Positions 1-8,948 of a DNA stretch of 64,000 nt are shown here, one piece after another; the stretch's first letter is position 1, and each line of letters starts with the position of its first letter. Origin of the DNA: Chamaesiphon minutus PCC 6605. Lineage in GTDB: Bacteria > Cyanobacteriota > Cyanobacteriia > Cyanobacteriales > Chamaesiphonaceae. The notes beneath the pieces were generated by a model, which was not told where the DNA came from, did no database searches, and saw only the letters and a program-made list of their open reading frames with translations. The position numbers and the translations under genes were made by a program. The stretch spans positions 5,158,886 through 5,222,885 of the forward strand of contig NC_019697.1 in NCBI RefSeq assembly GCF_000317145.1. The letters run 5' to 3'.

Positions 1-1
1 T

Positions 2-193
2 ACCGATCCGAATGTCGAATTACCGCGTACTTTCCAAGAGTTTGAATGCAGCGATTCCGCTTGGGACTTGGAACTACCTATCAGTCCAGGCGAACATCGT
101 TATCTTGCTGAAATTGGCTATGTAACTGGTGATGGCGGCTGGTTAATGTTGGCACGTTCCGCTCCCTTGTGGGTTCGCTCCGATAACGGCTAG
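2..193 (+). CDS. C-terminal end of a DUF4912-type protein (5' partial)
   Basis: An open frame enters from the left edge and stops with TAG at 191-193, giving 63 residues. The tail pattern (acidic 'WDLELPISPGEHRYLAEIGY', then 'GDGGWLMLARSAP') resembles the carbohydrate-binding-like DUF4912 domain found in cyanobacterial proteins: a beta-rich module ending in an aromatic strand and 'LARS'. Function is unknown and the N-terminus lies outside the window. A strong hairpin terminator follows 18 bases after the stop. The family call is from memory of the motif. Confidence 0.6.
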   Translation, partial: TDPNVELPRTFQEFECSDSAWDLELPISPGEHRYLAEIGYVTGDGGWLMLARSAPLWVRSDNG

Positions 194-210
194 TCATTAG
201 TCCACTAGCT

Positions 211-252
211 AAAAAAGCAGCAATTACTCGATTGAGTGGTTGCTGCTTTTTT
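211..252. terminator. Bidirectional intrinsic terminator
   Basis: A perfect inverted repeat, AAAAAAGCAGCAA (211-223) and TTGCTGCTTTTTT (240-252), flanks a 16-nt loop. The A-run and T-run on the two sides allow it to terminate both the rightward DUF4912 gene and the leftward gene at 327-713. Confidence 0.85.
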
Positions 253-326
253 GTGAGCGGGGAGCGGGGCGTTGGAAGTTGGGAGACTGGGGGTGTCCTT
301 TTACCCATTACTCATTACCCATCCAC

Positions 327-713
327 TTATCTACCTCCCATCTTCAGCGATTGCTGCAATCGAAATAGCGTCGCCGTTTGGTAAAGATTGAGGGGAATGA
401 GCGAGATTCCTTCAAGACGAGATTGAACCCAGCCTTCACCCCAGTACCATTCGTGATAACCATCGACACCCTGACTGAGGATCAGCCGCAGACATTGGGA
501 ATTGACTCGATCGACTTGACACTTAACAGTCGCGGGGCCGAAACTAGTTTCAAACTGGGTGCCCACAGTTAGCAGATCTTGACTGGAAAACTTCATCTGC
601 TGGGGAAAGAGCCACTTGGTCAGTGCTGGCGGCGATAATAATCGATCGCGAATCATATTAGGTGTAGCTGGCACTTCAATCCGCAATTCACTTCTTTGGA
701 AATTACCGAGCAT
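327..713 (-). CDS. SRPBCC/START-like small protein, conserved hypothetical
   Basis: 128 residues, ATG start. The N-terminal part 'IEVPATPNMIRDRLLSPPALTKWLFPQQM' fits the start of an SRPBCC (Bet v1/polyketide cyclase-like) fold: a first strand, then two short helices and a tryptophan/leucine turn. Strand-rich stretches and a 'GYHEWYWGEGWVQSRLEG' segment follow. No catalytic residue can be named. The gene converges on the terminator at 211-252. This could equally be a lineage-specific hypothetical; the fold is inferred from pattern only. Confidence 0.5.
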   Translation of the reverse strand: MLGNFQRSELRIEVPATPNMIRDRLLSPPALTKWLFPQQMKFSSQDLLTVGTQFETSFGPATVKCQVDRVNSQCLRLILSQGVDGYHEWYWGEGWVQSRLEGISLIPLNLYQTATLFRLQQSLKMGGR

Positions 714-999
714 GATGAGATAAGAATTTTGAGTGTGGATTTTTTAGCCCGCTGCCACGATCGCAAACAATCATCTGGAGTTTTGTGGAATTATCAGCAC
801 GGGCTATGTAGTTATATCCTAACGCTAAATTAATTAGTGACTACTAGCTCGCGCCATTCCGTTGGCGAGTTGGCGTTGATAGTCGCAGCCCGACGAACTC
901 CTCAGACTCGATCTCCTATCGGCTAATTTTGGCATATAGCGGTTTATCGATCCCAGAACTTCTGCCCATCTACTAATCTCTAGCCATGAGGTAAGTCCT

Positions 1000-1503
1000 A
1001 TGTTTTATCGTCAATTCACTCTACTCGCGATCGCCATATTATTACTATCGCCCAATCCAGTTCGCGCTGAAGAAATTGAGCCAGATTCGTATATATCTGT
1101 CGGTAATATTTACATCCAAAACACCAATGATTGGATGATAATTCACACCCCACAAATTCAAATAGTTACGCCTAAATCAACACCCAGATCTGTCGAGCGC
1201 GATCGCCAGCGGCGGCGCAATTCGGTCAGCGGACGCCGCCGCACCTTCACGCCGAGTGTGACGCGTAAAAAAATCGATTCAGATTCGCAGACAACTGTAA
1301 CTACCAATACTTATTCCAGTTCTGGCTCCATAATTCGCCGCAGTACTATTCGCAGTTCGGGTAGCAATGGTTCTCAATCTACTGTCAGCGATCAAAGACA
1401 GTCGATTCAATGTAGTGGTGAAGGTAGTTACTCAGTCAGCCAATCTACCTCTACCGTCAACGGACGCACGGTTAGTTCGCGAAATTGGACTAGTTGTGAT
1501 TAG
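1000..1503 (+). CDS. Secreted Ser/Thr-rich hypothetical protein
   Basis: 167 residues. The N-terminus is a clear signal peptide (hydrophobic 'FTLLAIAILLLSPNPVRAEE', probable AxA-type cleavage near residue 23), so the product is exported. The mature part has a basic patch (DRQRRRNSVSGRRR, about 66-80) and a Ser/Thr/Arg-rich low-complexity half. Two cysteines near the C-terminus (in 'IQCSGEGSYS' and 'NWTSCD') could form one disulfide. No recognised domain. The stop runs into GGGGAG-rich intergenic repeats. Confidence 0.6.
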   Translation: MFYRQFTLLAIAILLLSPNPVRAEEIEPDSYISVGNIYIQNTNDWMIIHTPQIQIVTPKSTPRSVERDRQRRRNSVSGRRRTFTPSVTRKKIDSDSQTTVTTNTYSSSGSIIRRSTIRSSGSNGSQSTVSDQRQSIQCSGEGSYSVSQSTSTVNGRTVSSRNWTSCD

Positions 1504-2813
<1,310 letters not shown>

Positions 2814-2831
2814 TGGTAGCGATCGGCTGGT

Positions 2832-3021
2832 AAGTTTCCAGTTGCGGCTTATAATGTCAGTAGGGAATATTCACTGATTAAAGCTGCCGCCTAACTTGGC
2901 TGGAGCGACAAACGGAAAATCATTATCGAAACTCTGCCAAGGAGCGAGCTGATGCCGATCTCTTCCTCACCTATTTTGCCAGAGATGTCGCATTGATTTT
3001 ACATAATAAATAATGGTAGCG
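2832..3021 (+). pseudogene. Degenerate tandem copy 1 of the hemB 3' end
   Basis: This stretch aligns with the last part of hemB from about 2629 onward (the '[24 protein letters not shown]' region) through the stop and the following TGGTAGCGAT. The ordered blocks GCGGCTTATAATGTCAGT, GAATATTCACT, ATTAAAGCTGCCGC and CACCTATTTTGCCA are all retained. It is broken: the reading frame meets TAA where hemB has a Gln codon (CAA), and the middle contains small deletions. It has no start of its own. Similarity was judged by eye. Confidence 0.85.
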
Positions 3022-3025
3022 ATGG

Positions 3026-3125
3026 TTATGGAGACTTTGTTGAGCATCGAACGTGCGTGTGCCGATTTCATCCCGACTTATTTTGCCAAAGATGGCACGT
3101 TAATTTTGCATAATAAGAATAAGTA
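3026..3125 (+). pseudogene. Degenerate tandem copy 2 of the hemB 3' end
   Basis: A second, shorter echo of hemB starts directly after copy 1. ATGGAGACTTTGTTGAGCATC matches the hemB 'METLLSI' codons, and TATTTTGCCAAAGA and TTAATTTTGCATAATAA match its last codons. Only about the final 33 codons are represented. With copy 1 it makes a head-to-tail series of three hemB tails, each ending near a CATAATAA motif. Confidence 0.85.
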
Positions 3126-3364
3126 GGCGATCGAGTGTAAAGGATCTTCATCTGCCCTCTACAAAACTAGATCTTGTGCGTGCGTCCCGACTTTCGCAAG
3201 TTACCGATCGATAAAGTTTGTATTCAACAAGGGCATAATGAAGTAACGATTATCTCGCGGCGCGGTTCGATCGATCGCAAAAGTTCTCTCTAGCTACTCT
3301 CTCGATCTGCCAAAACTTCAGCACACCGAACGTTTTGGCAGCTCGCCCCCTTGATTTGCTAAAC

Positions 3365-3381
3365 CGTCGGGTTTCCCGACG
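3365..3381. repeat. REP-like hairpin (CGTCGGG-TTT-CCCGACG)
   Basis: A perfect 7-bp stem with TTT loop lies in the spacer before the dnaJ-type gene. The complementary-loop version (AAA) occurs at 28637-28653 and related hairpins at 25621-25670 and 47463-47499, so it belongs to a dispersed family in this genome. The rest of 3126-3418 shows no gene. Confidence 0.65.
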
Positions 3382-3418
3382 AGCGCAGATCGCTATCCAA
3401 TAGCCACTAACTTAGAAT

Positions 3419-4426
3419 ATGGCAGCGACAAATTTTCGAGACTACTACGCGCTCTTAGGGGTAAACAAGAACGCTAGTGCAGATGATATCAAAAAAGCCT
3501 ATCGGCGACTAGCCCGTAAATATCATCCCGATCTCAACCCAGGAGATAAAACTGCGGAAGCAAAATTTAAAGAGATTACCGAAGCCAATGAAGTGCTTTC
3601 GGATGTCGATAAACGCACGCAGTACGACAGGTTCGGTCAATACTGGAAACAATCCGAACAACCTAGAGCTAATAATACTACTCGATCGACCCCTGGCGCG
3701 ACTCCCGGTACCAATCGAACTGGCGATTTTAACACGGTTGATTTCGGTCAGTACAACAACTTTGATGATTTCGTCAACGAGTTATTAGGTAGGTTTAATA
3801 ACTCTGGTACTCCAAATCCTGCCGCGAGCAAAGCCGCTAGAGCTGAGAATTTCACATCCAATGTTAGCAGTAATGGCGCGAATAATCTCGGTGGCGATCG
3901 CGAAGCCACAATTAGCCTCTCCCTCACCGAAGCTTACAAAGGCGTCCAAAAGAGCTTCAATCTGGGTACGGAAACGATTAAGGTGCGAATTCCAGGCGGT
4001 GCTAAAGCCGGAAGTCGGATTAGAGTACGCGGGAAAGGCAATATCAACTCCTCCAACAAACAACGCGGCGACTTATACCTGACTGTAGAATTGCAACCCC
4101 ATCCCTTCTTCCGATTAGAGGGAGAACAACTCATCTGCGAAGTCCCTGTGACCCCCGACGAGGCCGTTCTAGGTGCCCAAATTGAGATTCCCACCCCAGA
4201 TGGCATGGTGACGGTTAACGTGCCTGCTGGAGTCCGATCGGGGCAATCTCTGAGACTGCGCGGCAAAGGTTGGGCTAATCCTCGCGGCGAACGTGGCGAC
4301 CAACTAGCGAAGATTGTAATTGCAACACCTAAGAGTATCAGTGCTGCCGAACGCGAACTGTATGAAAAAATCCGTGCAGCGCGGACCTTCGATCCGCGCA
4401 ATCATTTCAATCAGGTGATGTTGTAG
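3419..4426 (+). CDS. DnaJ-family co-chaperone without zinc finger (CbpA/DnaJ type II)
   Basis: 335 residues. The N-terminal J domain (about 6-70) contains the HPD motif at 36-38 that stimulates the DnaK ATPase. A Gly/Asn/Thr-rich linker (about 85-140) follows, then the two C-terminal beta-barrel substrate-binding subdomains (about 155-315; '[20 protein letters not shown]' and '[19 protein letters not shown]'). The cysteine-rich zinc finger of classical DnaJ is absent, so this is the CbpA/DnaJ-C class. Acts in the cytoplasm with an Hsp70. It stands alone, with an inverted repeat downstream at 4536-4577. Confidence 0.93.
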   Translation: MAATNFRDYYALLGVNKNASADDIKKAYRRLARKYHPDLNPGDKTAEAKFKEITEANEVLSDVDKRTQYDRFGQYWKQSEQPRANNTTRSTPGATPGTNRTGDFNTVDFGQYNNFDDFVNELLGRFNNSGTPNPAASKAARAENFTSNVSSNGANNLGGDREATISLSLTEAYKGVQKSFNLGTETIKVRIPGGAKAGSRIRVRGKGNINSSNKQRGDLYLTVELQPHPFFRLEGEQLICEVPVTPDEAVLGAQIEIPTPDGMVTVNVPAGVRSGQSLRLRGKGWANPRGERGDQLAKIVIATPKSISAAERELYEKIRAARTFDPRNHFNQVML

Positions 4427-4535
4427 GGCAGCGGAGCGCAGGAAAGTTAAACCATTTTGGATTGGGGATTGGAGATTGGGAAGGTCTTGCTGTCCGTGAA
4501 GTCTGCGGCCCCTAATCGAGAATTTAGGCAAGATC

Positions 4536-4577
4536 CAGAGGTAAATTTGTGACAAACCACAGGAGATTTTACCTCTG
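4536..4577. other. Inverted repeat between the dnaJ-type gene and rsmD
   Basis: CAGAGGTAAA (4536-4545) pairs perfectly with TTTACCTCTG (4568-4577) around a 22-nt loop. There is no clear T-run, so it could be a weak terminator, an operator or an RNA structure ahead of rsmD. Confidence 0.4.
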
Positions 4578-4627
4578 TGCAGTAGTGCCTCCAGGAGATA
4601 GTTAAGAGATCGACAGTAACCGAAATA

Positions 4628-5182
4628 ATGAGTATTAGAATCTATGGCAATCGGGAGCTAAAAACCTTGCAGGGGCTGGAAACTAGACCCACATCCGCGC
4701 GCGTCCGGCAGGCTTTATTTAACATTTGGCAAGGATCGATCGCCGATTGCCGATGGTTGGATCTTTGTAGCGGGAGTGGAGCGATGGGTGCCGAGGCATT
4801 GTGTCGAGACGCCAAAATTGTCGTCGGGATCGAGCGATCGAATTCGGCCTGTCAGATTATCGAGCAAAATTGGGCTAAAGTCGCAGGTCTCGACCAAACA
4901 TTTCAAATCCTGCGATCGGATGTAGTCACAGGATTGGCACGTCTCGACGGCCAAAAATTCGATCGAATTTATTTCGATCCTCCCTATGCTGGCGAATTAT
5001 ACGATCCAGTCTTAGCCGCGATCGATCGTTATGAATTGCTAGCGGTGAGCGGAGAAATCGCCGTCGAACACAGCCCGAATCCACAGATAAGTAGTAACTT
5101 ACCCACATCTTTACCGACACTCGAACTCTGTCGTCGCAAAGATTATGGCAATACCGCTGTGTCGTTTTATCAGCTTAAGTAA
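4628..5182 (+). CDS. rsmD: 16S rRNA (guanine-N2)-methyltransferase RsmD
   Basis: 184 residues, typical for RsmD, which methylates G966 of 16S rRNA using S-adenosylmethionine. Visible features: the N-terminal 'TRPTSARVRQALFNIW' family signature, the SAM-binding motif I 'WLDLCSGSGAMGAEAL' (about 43-58), and the catalytic DPPY motif in 'RIYFDPPYAGELY' (about 113-125). Followed by heptamer repeats and, on the other strand, petG. Confidence 0.92.
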   Translation: MSIRIYGNRELKTLQGLETRPTSARVRQALFNIWQGSIADCRWLDLCSGSGAMGAEALCRDAKIVVGIERSNSACQIIEQNWAKVAGLDQTFQILRSDVVTGLARLDGQKFDRIYFDPPYAGELYDPVLAAIDRYELLAVSGEIAVEHSPNPQISSNLPTSLPTLELCRRKDYGNTAVSFYQLK

Positions 5183-5221
5183 GGTGGAGGGGGAGAGTGG
5201 CAGAGGGGGAGAGTGGGAGAG

Positions 5222-5260
5222 CCTAAAACCTAAAGCCTAAAGCCTAACACCTAAAGCCTA
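5222..5260. repeat. Heptamer array, CCTAAAR type
   Basis: Five to six consecutive 7-bp units (CCTAAAA, CCTAAAG, CCTAACA) lie between rsmD and petG. This is one of many short tandemly repeated repetitive (STRR) arrays in the window, a class known from cyanobacteria. Confidence 0.85.
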
Positions 5261-5285
5261 TTCCCCATCCCCTATTCCCTATCCC

Positions 5286-5399
5286 TTACAACCCAATTTG
5301 ATTGCCGCGCTTGTACTGCATATACGCTGCTGCGAATAAACCGCTGAGGGTGATGAAAACCAAGCCCAGAACGATTCCAGATAGTAACGGTTCGACCAC
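5286..5399 (-). CDS. petG: Cytochrome b6-f complex subunit 5 (PetG)
   Basis: A 37-residue membrane peptide that stabilises the cytochrome b6f complex in the thylakoid membrane. The translation begins GTG (Met)[12 protein letters not shown], has one hydrophobic helix and ends 'YKRGNQIGL', essentially the known PetG sequence and exact length. The GTG start at 5397-5399 has a GGAG about ten bases upstream on the minus strand. It is divergent from the cytochrome c gene at 5636, so the 236-bp gap holds both promoters. Confidence 0.95.
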   Translation of the reverse strand: MVEPLLSGIVLGLVFITLSGLFAAAYMQYKRGNQIGL

Positions 5400-5552
5400 G
5401 ATCTTAAAACTCCGTAATTAATTAACATAAGTCCCTCTAGCGTATCGGTTTTAGGGCGATCGATGCAAGGTATCGATCGCCGTTAGCAGCAGAGCTTCGA
5501 TTACTTTGGATTTTTTGTCTCGATTTTGGCGACTTTACCGACACAGCCTGCC

Positions 5553-5595
5553 ATGTAAAACTTTACATTGCGAGAAAAAGCTTAAGATATTTAAG
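5553..5595. promoter_or_regulatory. Candidate operator palindromes between petG and the cytochrome c gene
   Basis: Two inverted repeats lie in the divergent promoter region: ATGTAAA-AC-TTTACAT at 5553-5568, and CTTAA-GATAT-TTAAG at 5581-5595. Their symmetry and position fit binding sites for a dimeric regulator controlling one or both electron-transport genes. No regulator can be named; this is inference from symmetry and location. Confidence 0.3.
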
Positions 5596-5635
5596 AAATG
5601 TATACGAAATCTTAAATTTATGGATACACTATTAA

Positions 5636-6091
5636 GTGCGCGGACGAGCATCAGTGCGAGACCTGTGTTTTTTTAAAATCTTCAATTTATATCAATCTTA
5701 TAGCAGGCACGTCTTGGATATCCGACTACCAAAACTCAGACAAACATCGTGGCAACAGATTGGGTGGCCGATCCTGACATGCTTGACGATCTGTTTGGTG
5801 GCGATCGTCGGTTGGCACTCGCTCCGAGAATCCAATCCCTATACTACCAGTGTATTGGCAAAAACGGGCGATCCAACCTTGGGACATGCCATCTTTCAGA
5901 TCAATTGCAGCGGTTGCCACGGACTCGATGCCAGTGGCCGCGTAGGCCCCAGTCTACGCGACATCTCCAAGCGGAAATCTCCGCACAGCCTGATCGAACA
6001 AGTCACTAGTGGCAATACACCTCCGATGCCCCAATTTCAGCCCAATCCTCAAGAGATGGCCGATCTGCTTAGTTATTTGGAGACACTTTAG
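5636..6091 (+). CDS. cytM: Membrane-anchored c-type cytochrome, cytochrome cM-like
   Basis: Monohaem class I cytochrome c. The haem site is CSGCH (residues about 91-95) and a likely axial Met lies in 'TPPMPQF' (about 128-134). A single hydrophobic segment ('GWPILTCLTICLVAIVGW', about 43-60) looks like an uncleaved membrane anchor. The 'RKSPHSLIEQVTSGNTPPMPQF...QEMADLLSYLETL' tail matches my memory of cyanobacterial cytochrome cM. The start is uncertain: the frame opens with GTG at 5636, but a later TTG (5714) would give a product closer to the usual short CytM. Divergent from petG. Confidence 0.75.
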   Translation: MRGRASVRDLCFFKIFNLYQSYSRHVLDIRLPKLRQTSWQQIGWPILTCLTICLVAIVGWHSLRESNPYTTSVLAKTGDPTLGHAIFQINCSGCHGLDASGRVGPSLRDISKRKSPHSLIEQVTSGNTPPMPQFQPNPQEMADLLSYLETL

Positions 6092-6516
6092 GGAATTGAG
6101 AACCGATCTTCGCTCGGAGCGATTTTTAATATGGATATTTACTTGTTGTATATCGATGGACGATCGACCGCCCAACCAAATTTTCAGTTGATGAACGTCT
6201 GGTAGCTAATGATATCGAACGTTACTGGATCTGATGATTCACCAAATAGGAGATTGTTAAAATCCTTGGTAGGTGGCAATTGATGAATTGATTCTATCGA
6301 GGGTTTTAGCGATCGGCTAATAATAAAAATAGCCCTCCAGGCAATGCTAGAAGACTGTAGTTTTTCAGAGAGAGGTAAGTAGATGGGCGTAATTAAATAT
6401 AAGATATCGCGTAGGGTGGGCACTGCCCACCAGCTAGGTTTCAGGCAAAATCTATTTTACAAATAATTGCGCCTACCTACTTAATTATCAACTATCAATT
6501 ATCAATTATCAATTCA
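6092..6516. other. Intergenic stretch without a supported gene
   Basis: Only low-quality open frames are present. It contains a GGTGGGCACTGCCCACC palindrome near 6415-6431, of a kind common in cyanobacterial spacers, and ends in a heptamer array against the psaL stop. Confidence 0.5.
6486..6513. repeat. Heptamer array, TATCAAY type, abutting psaL stop
   Basis: Four perfect-phase units, TATCAAC TATCAAT TATCAAT TATCAAT, end three bases from the psaL stop codon (6517-6519 on the minus strand). A related GTTGATA array lies at 46418-46450. Confidence 0.85.
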
Positions 6517-7053
6517 TTAAAGGCCAATCAAACGTAAGAAATTTTGGAAAACATCGTTATTAGCGACGATAAAGTAGGCAATAACAGCACCACCAATGCC
6601 ACCAATTAAGAAACCCGTCGCATAAGTATTCCAGCCTTGGGTACTAGCAAATACATCAGGAGGATTGGGGACTGTCAATGTGGCGATCGGTGGTGGTGGA
6701 TTAGTGGCGGCGTAAATGACGATTGCCGCAGCAGAAATAACAACTAGACCGATATCCGACAAGAGTGCGGTAACTGCGCCCAACTCAGAGTAGCGTAATG
6801 GGTTAAATTCAAAAAATGGCCCAATCTGCCAATAACCATGAGCCAAACCTACCTCAATCCCTCTTCGCATCGGCGATAAACCCTGACGGTAGGCAGAGAA
6901 GTTGTTGACGATCGCTTTAGCAAGTTTGGAACTATTGATGGGTGTTGCTAGGTTACTACCCTGCGGATCGAAATCGGGTAAGACGACCTCATTATTGCGA
7001 GGATCGCGGGGATTATTCTTTGACTGATCGATTTTCTCAACAAAAGTGGTCAT
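6517..7053 (-). CDS. psaL: Photosystem I reaction centre subunit XI (PsaL)
   Basis: 178 residues. PsaL is the thylakoid membrane subunit at the trimer (or tetramer) interface of photosystem I. The family hallmarks are visible: the 'TPINSSKLAKAIVNNFSAYR' N-terminal region, 'LSPMRRGIEVGLAHGYWQIGPFF' with chlorophyll-ligand histidine, and hydrophobic helices around 90-115 and 145-165. No psaI was seen next to it. An ISAs1-family element sits 393 bp upstream of the start, so upstream promoter architecture may differ from relatives. Confidence 0.97.
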   Translation of the reverse strand: MTTFVEKIDQSKNNPRDPRNNEVVLPDFDPQGSNLATPINSSKLAKAIVNNFSAYRQGLSPMRRGIEVGLAHGYWQIGPFFEFNPLRYSELGAVTALLSDIGLVVISAAAIVIYAATNPPPPIATLTVPNPPDVFASTQGWNTYATGFLIGGIGGAVIAYFIVANNDVFQNFLRLIGL

Positions 7054-7446
7054 GGTTGGGCACCGCTACGTCTAAGCTTTGCACTCATATTACGTAATGA
7101 CAGTCGAAAGATCGTCTAGCTTAGGGTAGATCGCGAAAAATTAAAACTACTCCCAAAGATAGAGGCGATGGCAATCGATCTCTATCGCAGGAGGCGAGCT
7201 TGTTTGCTAGAGCGCGATCGTTTTTTACACCGATCCGCTCGATGTCACAGATAGCCAAATAGTATAAATCGATTGCCCGATCGAGCGGAGATCGCTAATC
7301 TTCTCTTCATTACAAGGCCGATCGAATCTCCAATTCAACAGTTATCATAGGTCGGTCAATCTGGCTAATTGTAAGATGATTGAATCGATCGACGATCTGA
7401 TAGTTTTCTTAAAACACTTTCACCGCTCCCTGCTCGTCGCTACGGT
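7054..7446. promoter_or_regulatory. psaL upstream region
   Basis: 393 bp between the psaL start and the insertion sequence. AT-rich and CGATCG-rich; no ORF or RNA gene recognised. It presumably contains the psaL promoter, but no -10/-35 pair is clear enough to mark. Confidence 0.3.
7437..7446. repeat. Target-site duplication, left copy
   Basis: TCGCTACGGT immediately outside the left inverted repeat. The identical copy is at 8931-8940. An unmutated duplication suggests a recent insertion. Confidence 0.92.
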
Positions 7447-8930
7447 CAGGGTGAACGCATCAAAATCGGGTGTAATTCGATCGATCAAAACTAGAATAGC
7501 TAACTCAATCGTACTTACTAACTAATTGCACTTATTACAATGCCAATTGAAACTAAAATCAAACATGAGATCCGATTAATTTAATTTAGTGTAGCAGAAA
7601 GCTCGACCAACTCATTAGTCAAGCCGAGATTAATTAGTGCAAATAAATTACAAAATAGCTTCTAAAAGTTCAGTTAAATATTCTTCGTCAAGTGTCGCCA
7701 AGAATCTCTTACTTCTAACACTTAACTTTCGACTTTTATTTTCACTAATTATGTTAACTGCTATATGTCGTAAAATCGCAAAATTAGCTGGAGCATTATC
7801 TTTCCTAATTCGACTATCATCTTCTTTAAAAGCAACATCAAGCACCCAGTGAAGAGAATTTTCTATCGACCAATGACTTCTAATTCCCTCTGCTAATTTT
7901 TGAGCATCGCTCTCTAGACTACTGATAAAATAACGAGTTTCTACACTCGTCTTTCCGCCGACAACTCGAACTGATTCTACCATGCCAATACTAGTTAACT
8001 TTTTCCATTTTTGCAGTGGATCTATTTGCTCCGCAACATCTGTTATCATTAAATAATTACGAATTTCTTCTCTACCTCTATTCATCTCTCTACTGTTGAA
8101 GCTACTCAGGTTGAGGTCTTTTCCCTGAGTTTCAATTGCTTGTTTAAATAGCTGCTTTACTTGTTTGTACAAGGTCGGTTGATTCTTTTTTACAGCAATT
8201 ACATAATCTGCATCTTTTTCGACGATTTTTTTGACTATTTCTCTTTGACATCCCATTGCGTCGATGGTAACGATACATCCTGCTAAATCCAAGATTTGAA
8301 TCAGTTCGGGAAGTGCTGTGATTTCATTAGATTTTCCTTCTACCTTCTTTTGACCTAATACTAATCTATTACTTGCAGCCCAGGCACTGACTGTATTAAT
8401 TACACCTTGACCATTCTTTTCATCTCCTGAGTTTCGAGATTGTTTTCCATCAAAGGCAATTATTTCTCCTGCGGTTATTTTACTTATTCCTTTAATCCAA
8501 CTCAGGAATGATTTATTAAATTCATCAGGATTAATTTGTGAAAATACTCTAGCAAATGTATCATGAGATGGGATTCCATTCGGTAGTTCTAGGAACTTTT
8601 CTAACCATTTTTTCTGGCTATACCATACATTTCTATATCTATCCATCCGTCCGCCCCACATACTACAGCACAAATGGAGATCGTGATGATGTCGATTAGT
8701 TTATGTTTTTTTCCACGTTCAATCCTAATGTCTTCTATGTCGTCAAAGTGTTCTGCGATACTATGCTTAGGCTTCAGCTTCATTTTACATGATATTAGTT
8801 CCAAATCAACTTAACACAATTAATTAGCTAAAGCTATCGACGGGTATAGATTTCACATCTTTGATGAATCAAATTTACATCTAGTTTCTAAGTGTTTTTA
8901 ATAATATAAGATTTAAGTGCGTTCACCCTG
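7447..8930 (-). mobile_element. Complete ISAs1-family insertion sequence
   Basis: 1484 bp. Both ends start with CAGGGTGAACGCA reading inward (7447-7459, and the complement at 8918-8930), followed by a partly matching AAATC, giving terminal inverted repeats of about 20 bp. The element is flanked by a perfect 10-bp direct repeat TCGCTACGGT (7437-7446 and 8931-8940), the target duplication expected for the family. One copy of TCGCTACGGT therefore restores the pre-insertion site, 8 bp from the folC stop. It carries one transposase gene, split by a -1 frame change. Confidence 0.93.
7648..8804 (-). CDS. ISAs1-family DDE transposase, in two frames (-1 shift)
   Basis: The N-terminal part (8601-8804; 'HFDDIEDIRIERGKKHKLIDII', the DDE_Tnp_1-associated region) and the catalytic part (7648 up to about 8613) are in different frames. 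The join lies at six As (8608-8613): zero-frame codons are AGA AAA AAT and slipping back one base gives ...RKKWLEKFLELPNG, restoring the family sequence. The DDE residues are visible in 'IAFDGKQSR', 'VTIDAMGCQ' and 'HWSIENSLHWVLDVAFKED'. Total product would be about 380 residues, normal for the family. The A_AAA_AAT heptamer could permit programmed frameshifting; a single-base loss is the alternative. Confidence 0.88.
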
Positions 8931-8948
8931 TCGCTACGGTAAACCCAA

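Noticed and set aside
6184-6423. 79-codon minus-strand open frame after the cytochrome c gene
   Set aside because: No ribosome-binding site or recognisable domain, and it starts inside a GGTGGGCA...TGCCCACC intergenic palindrome.
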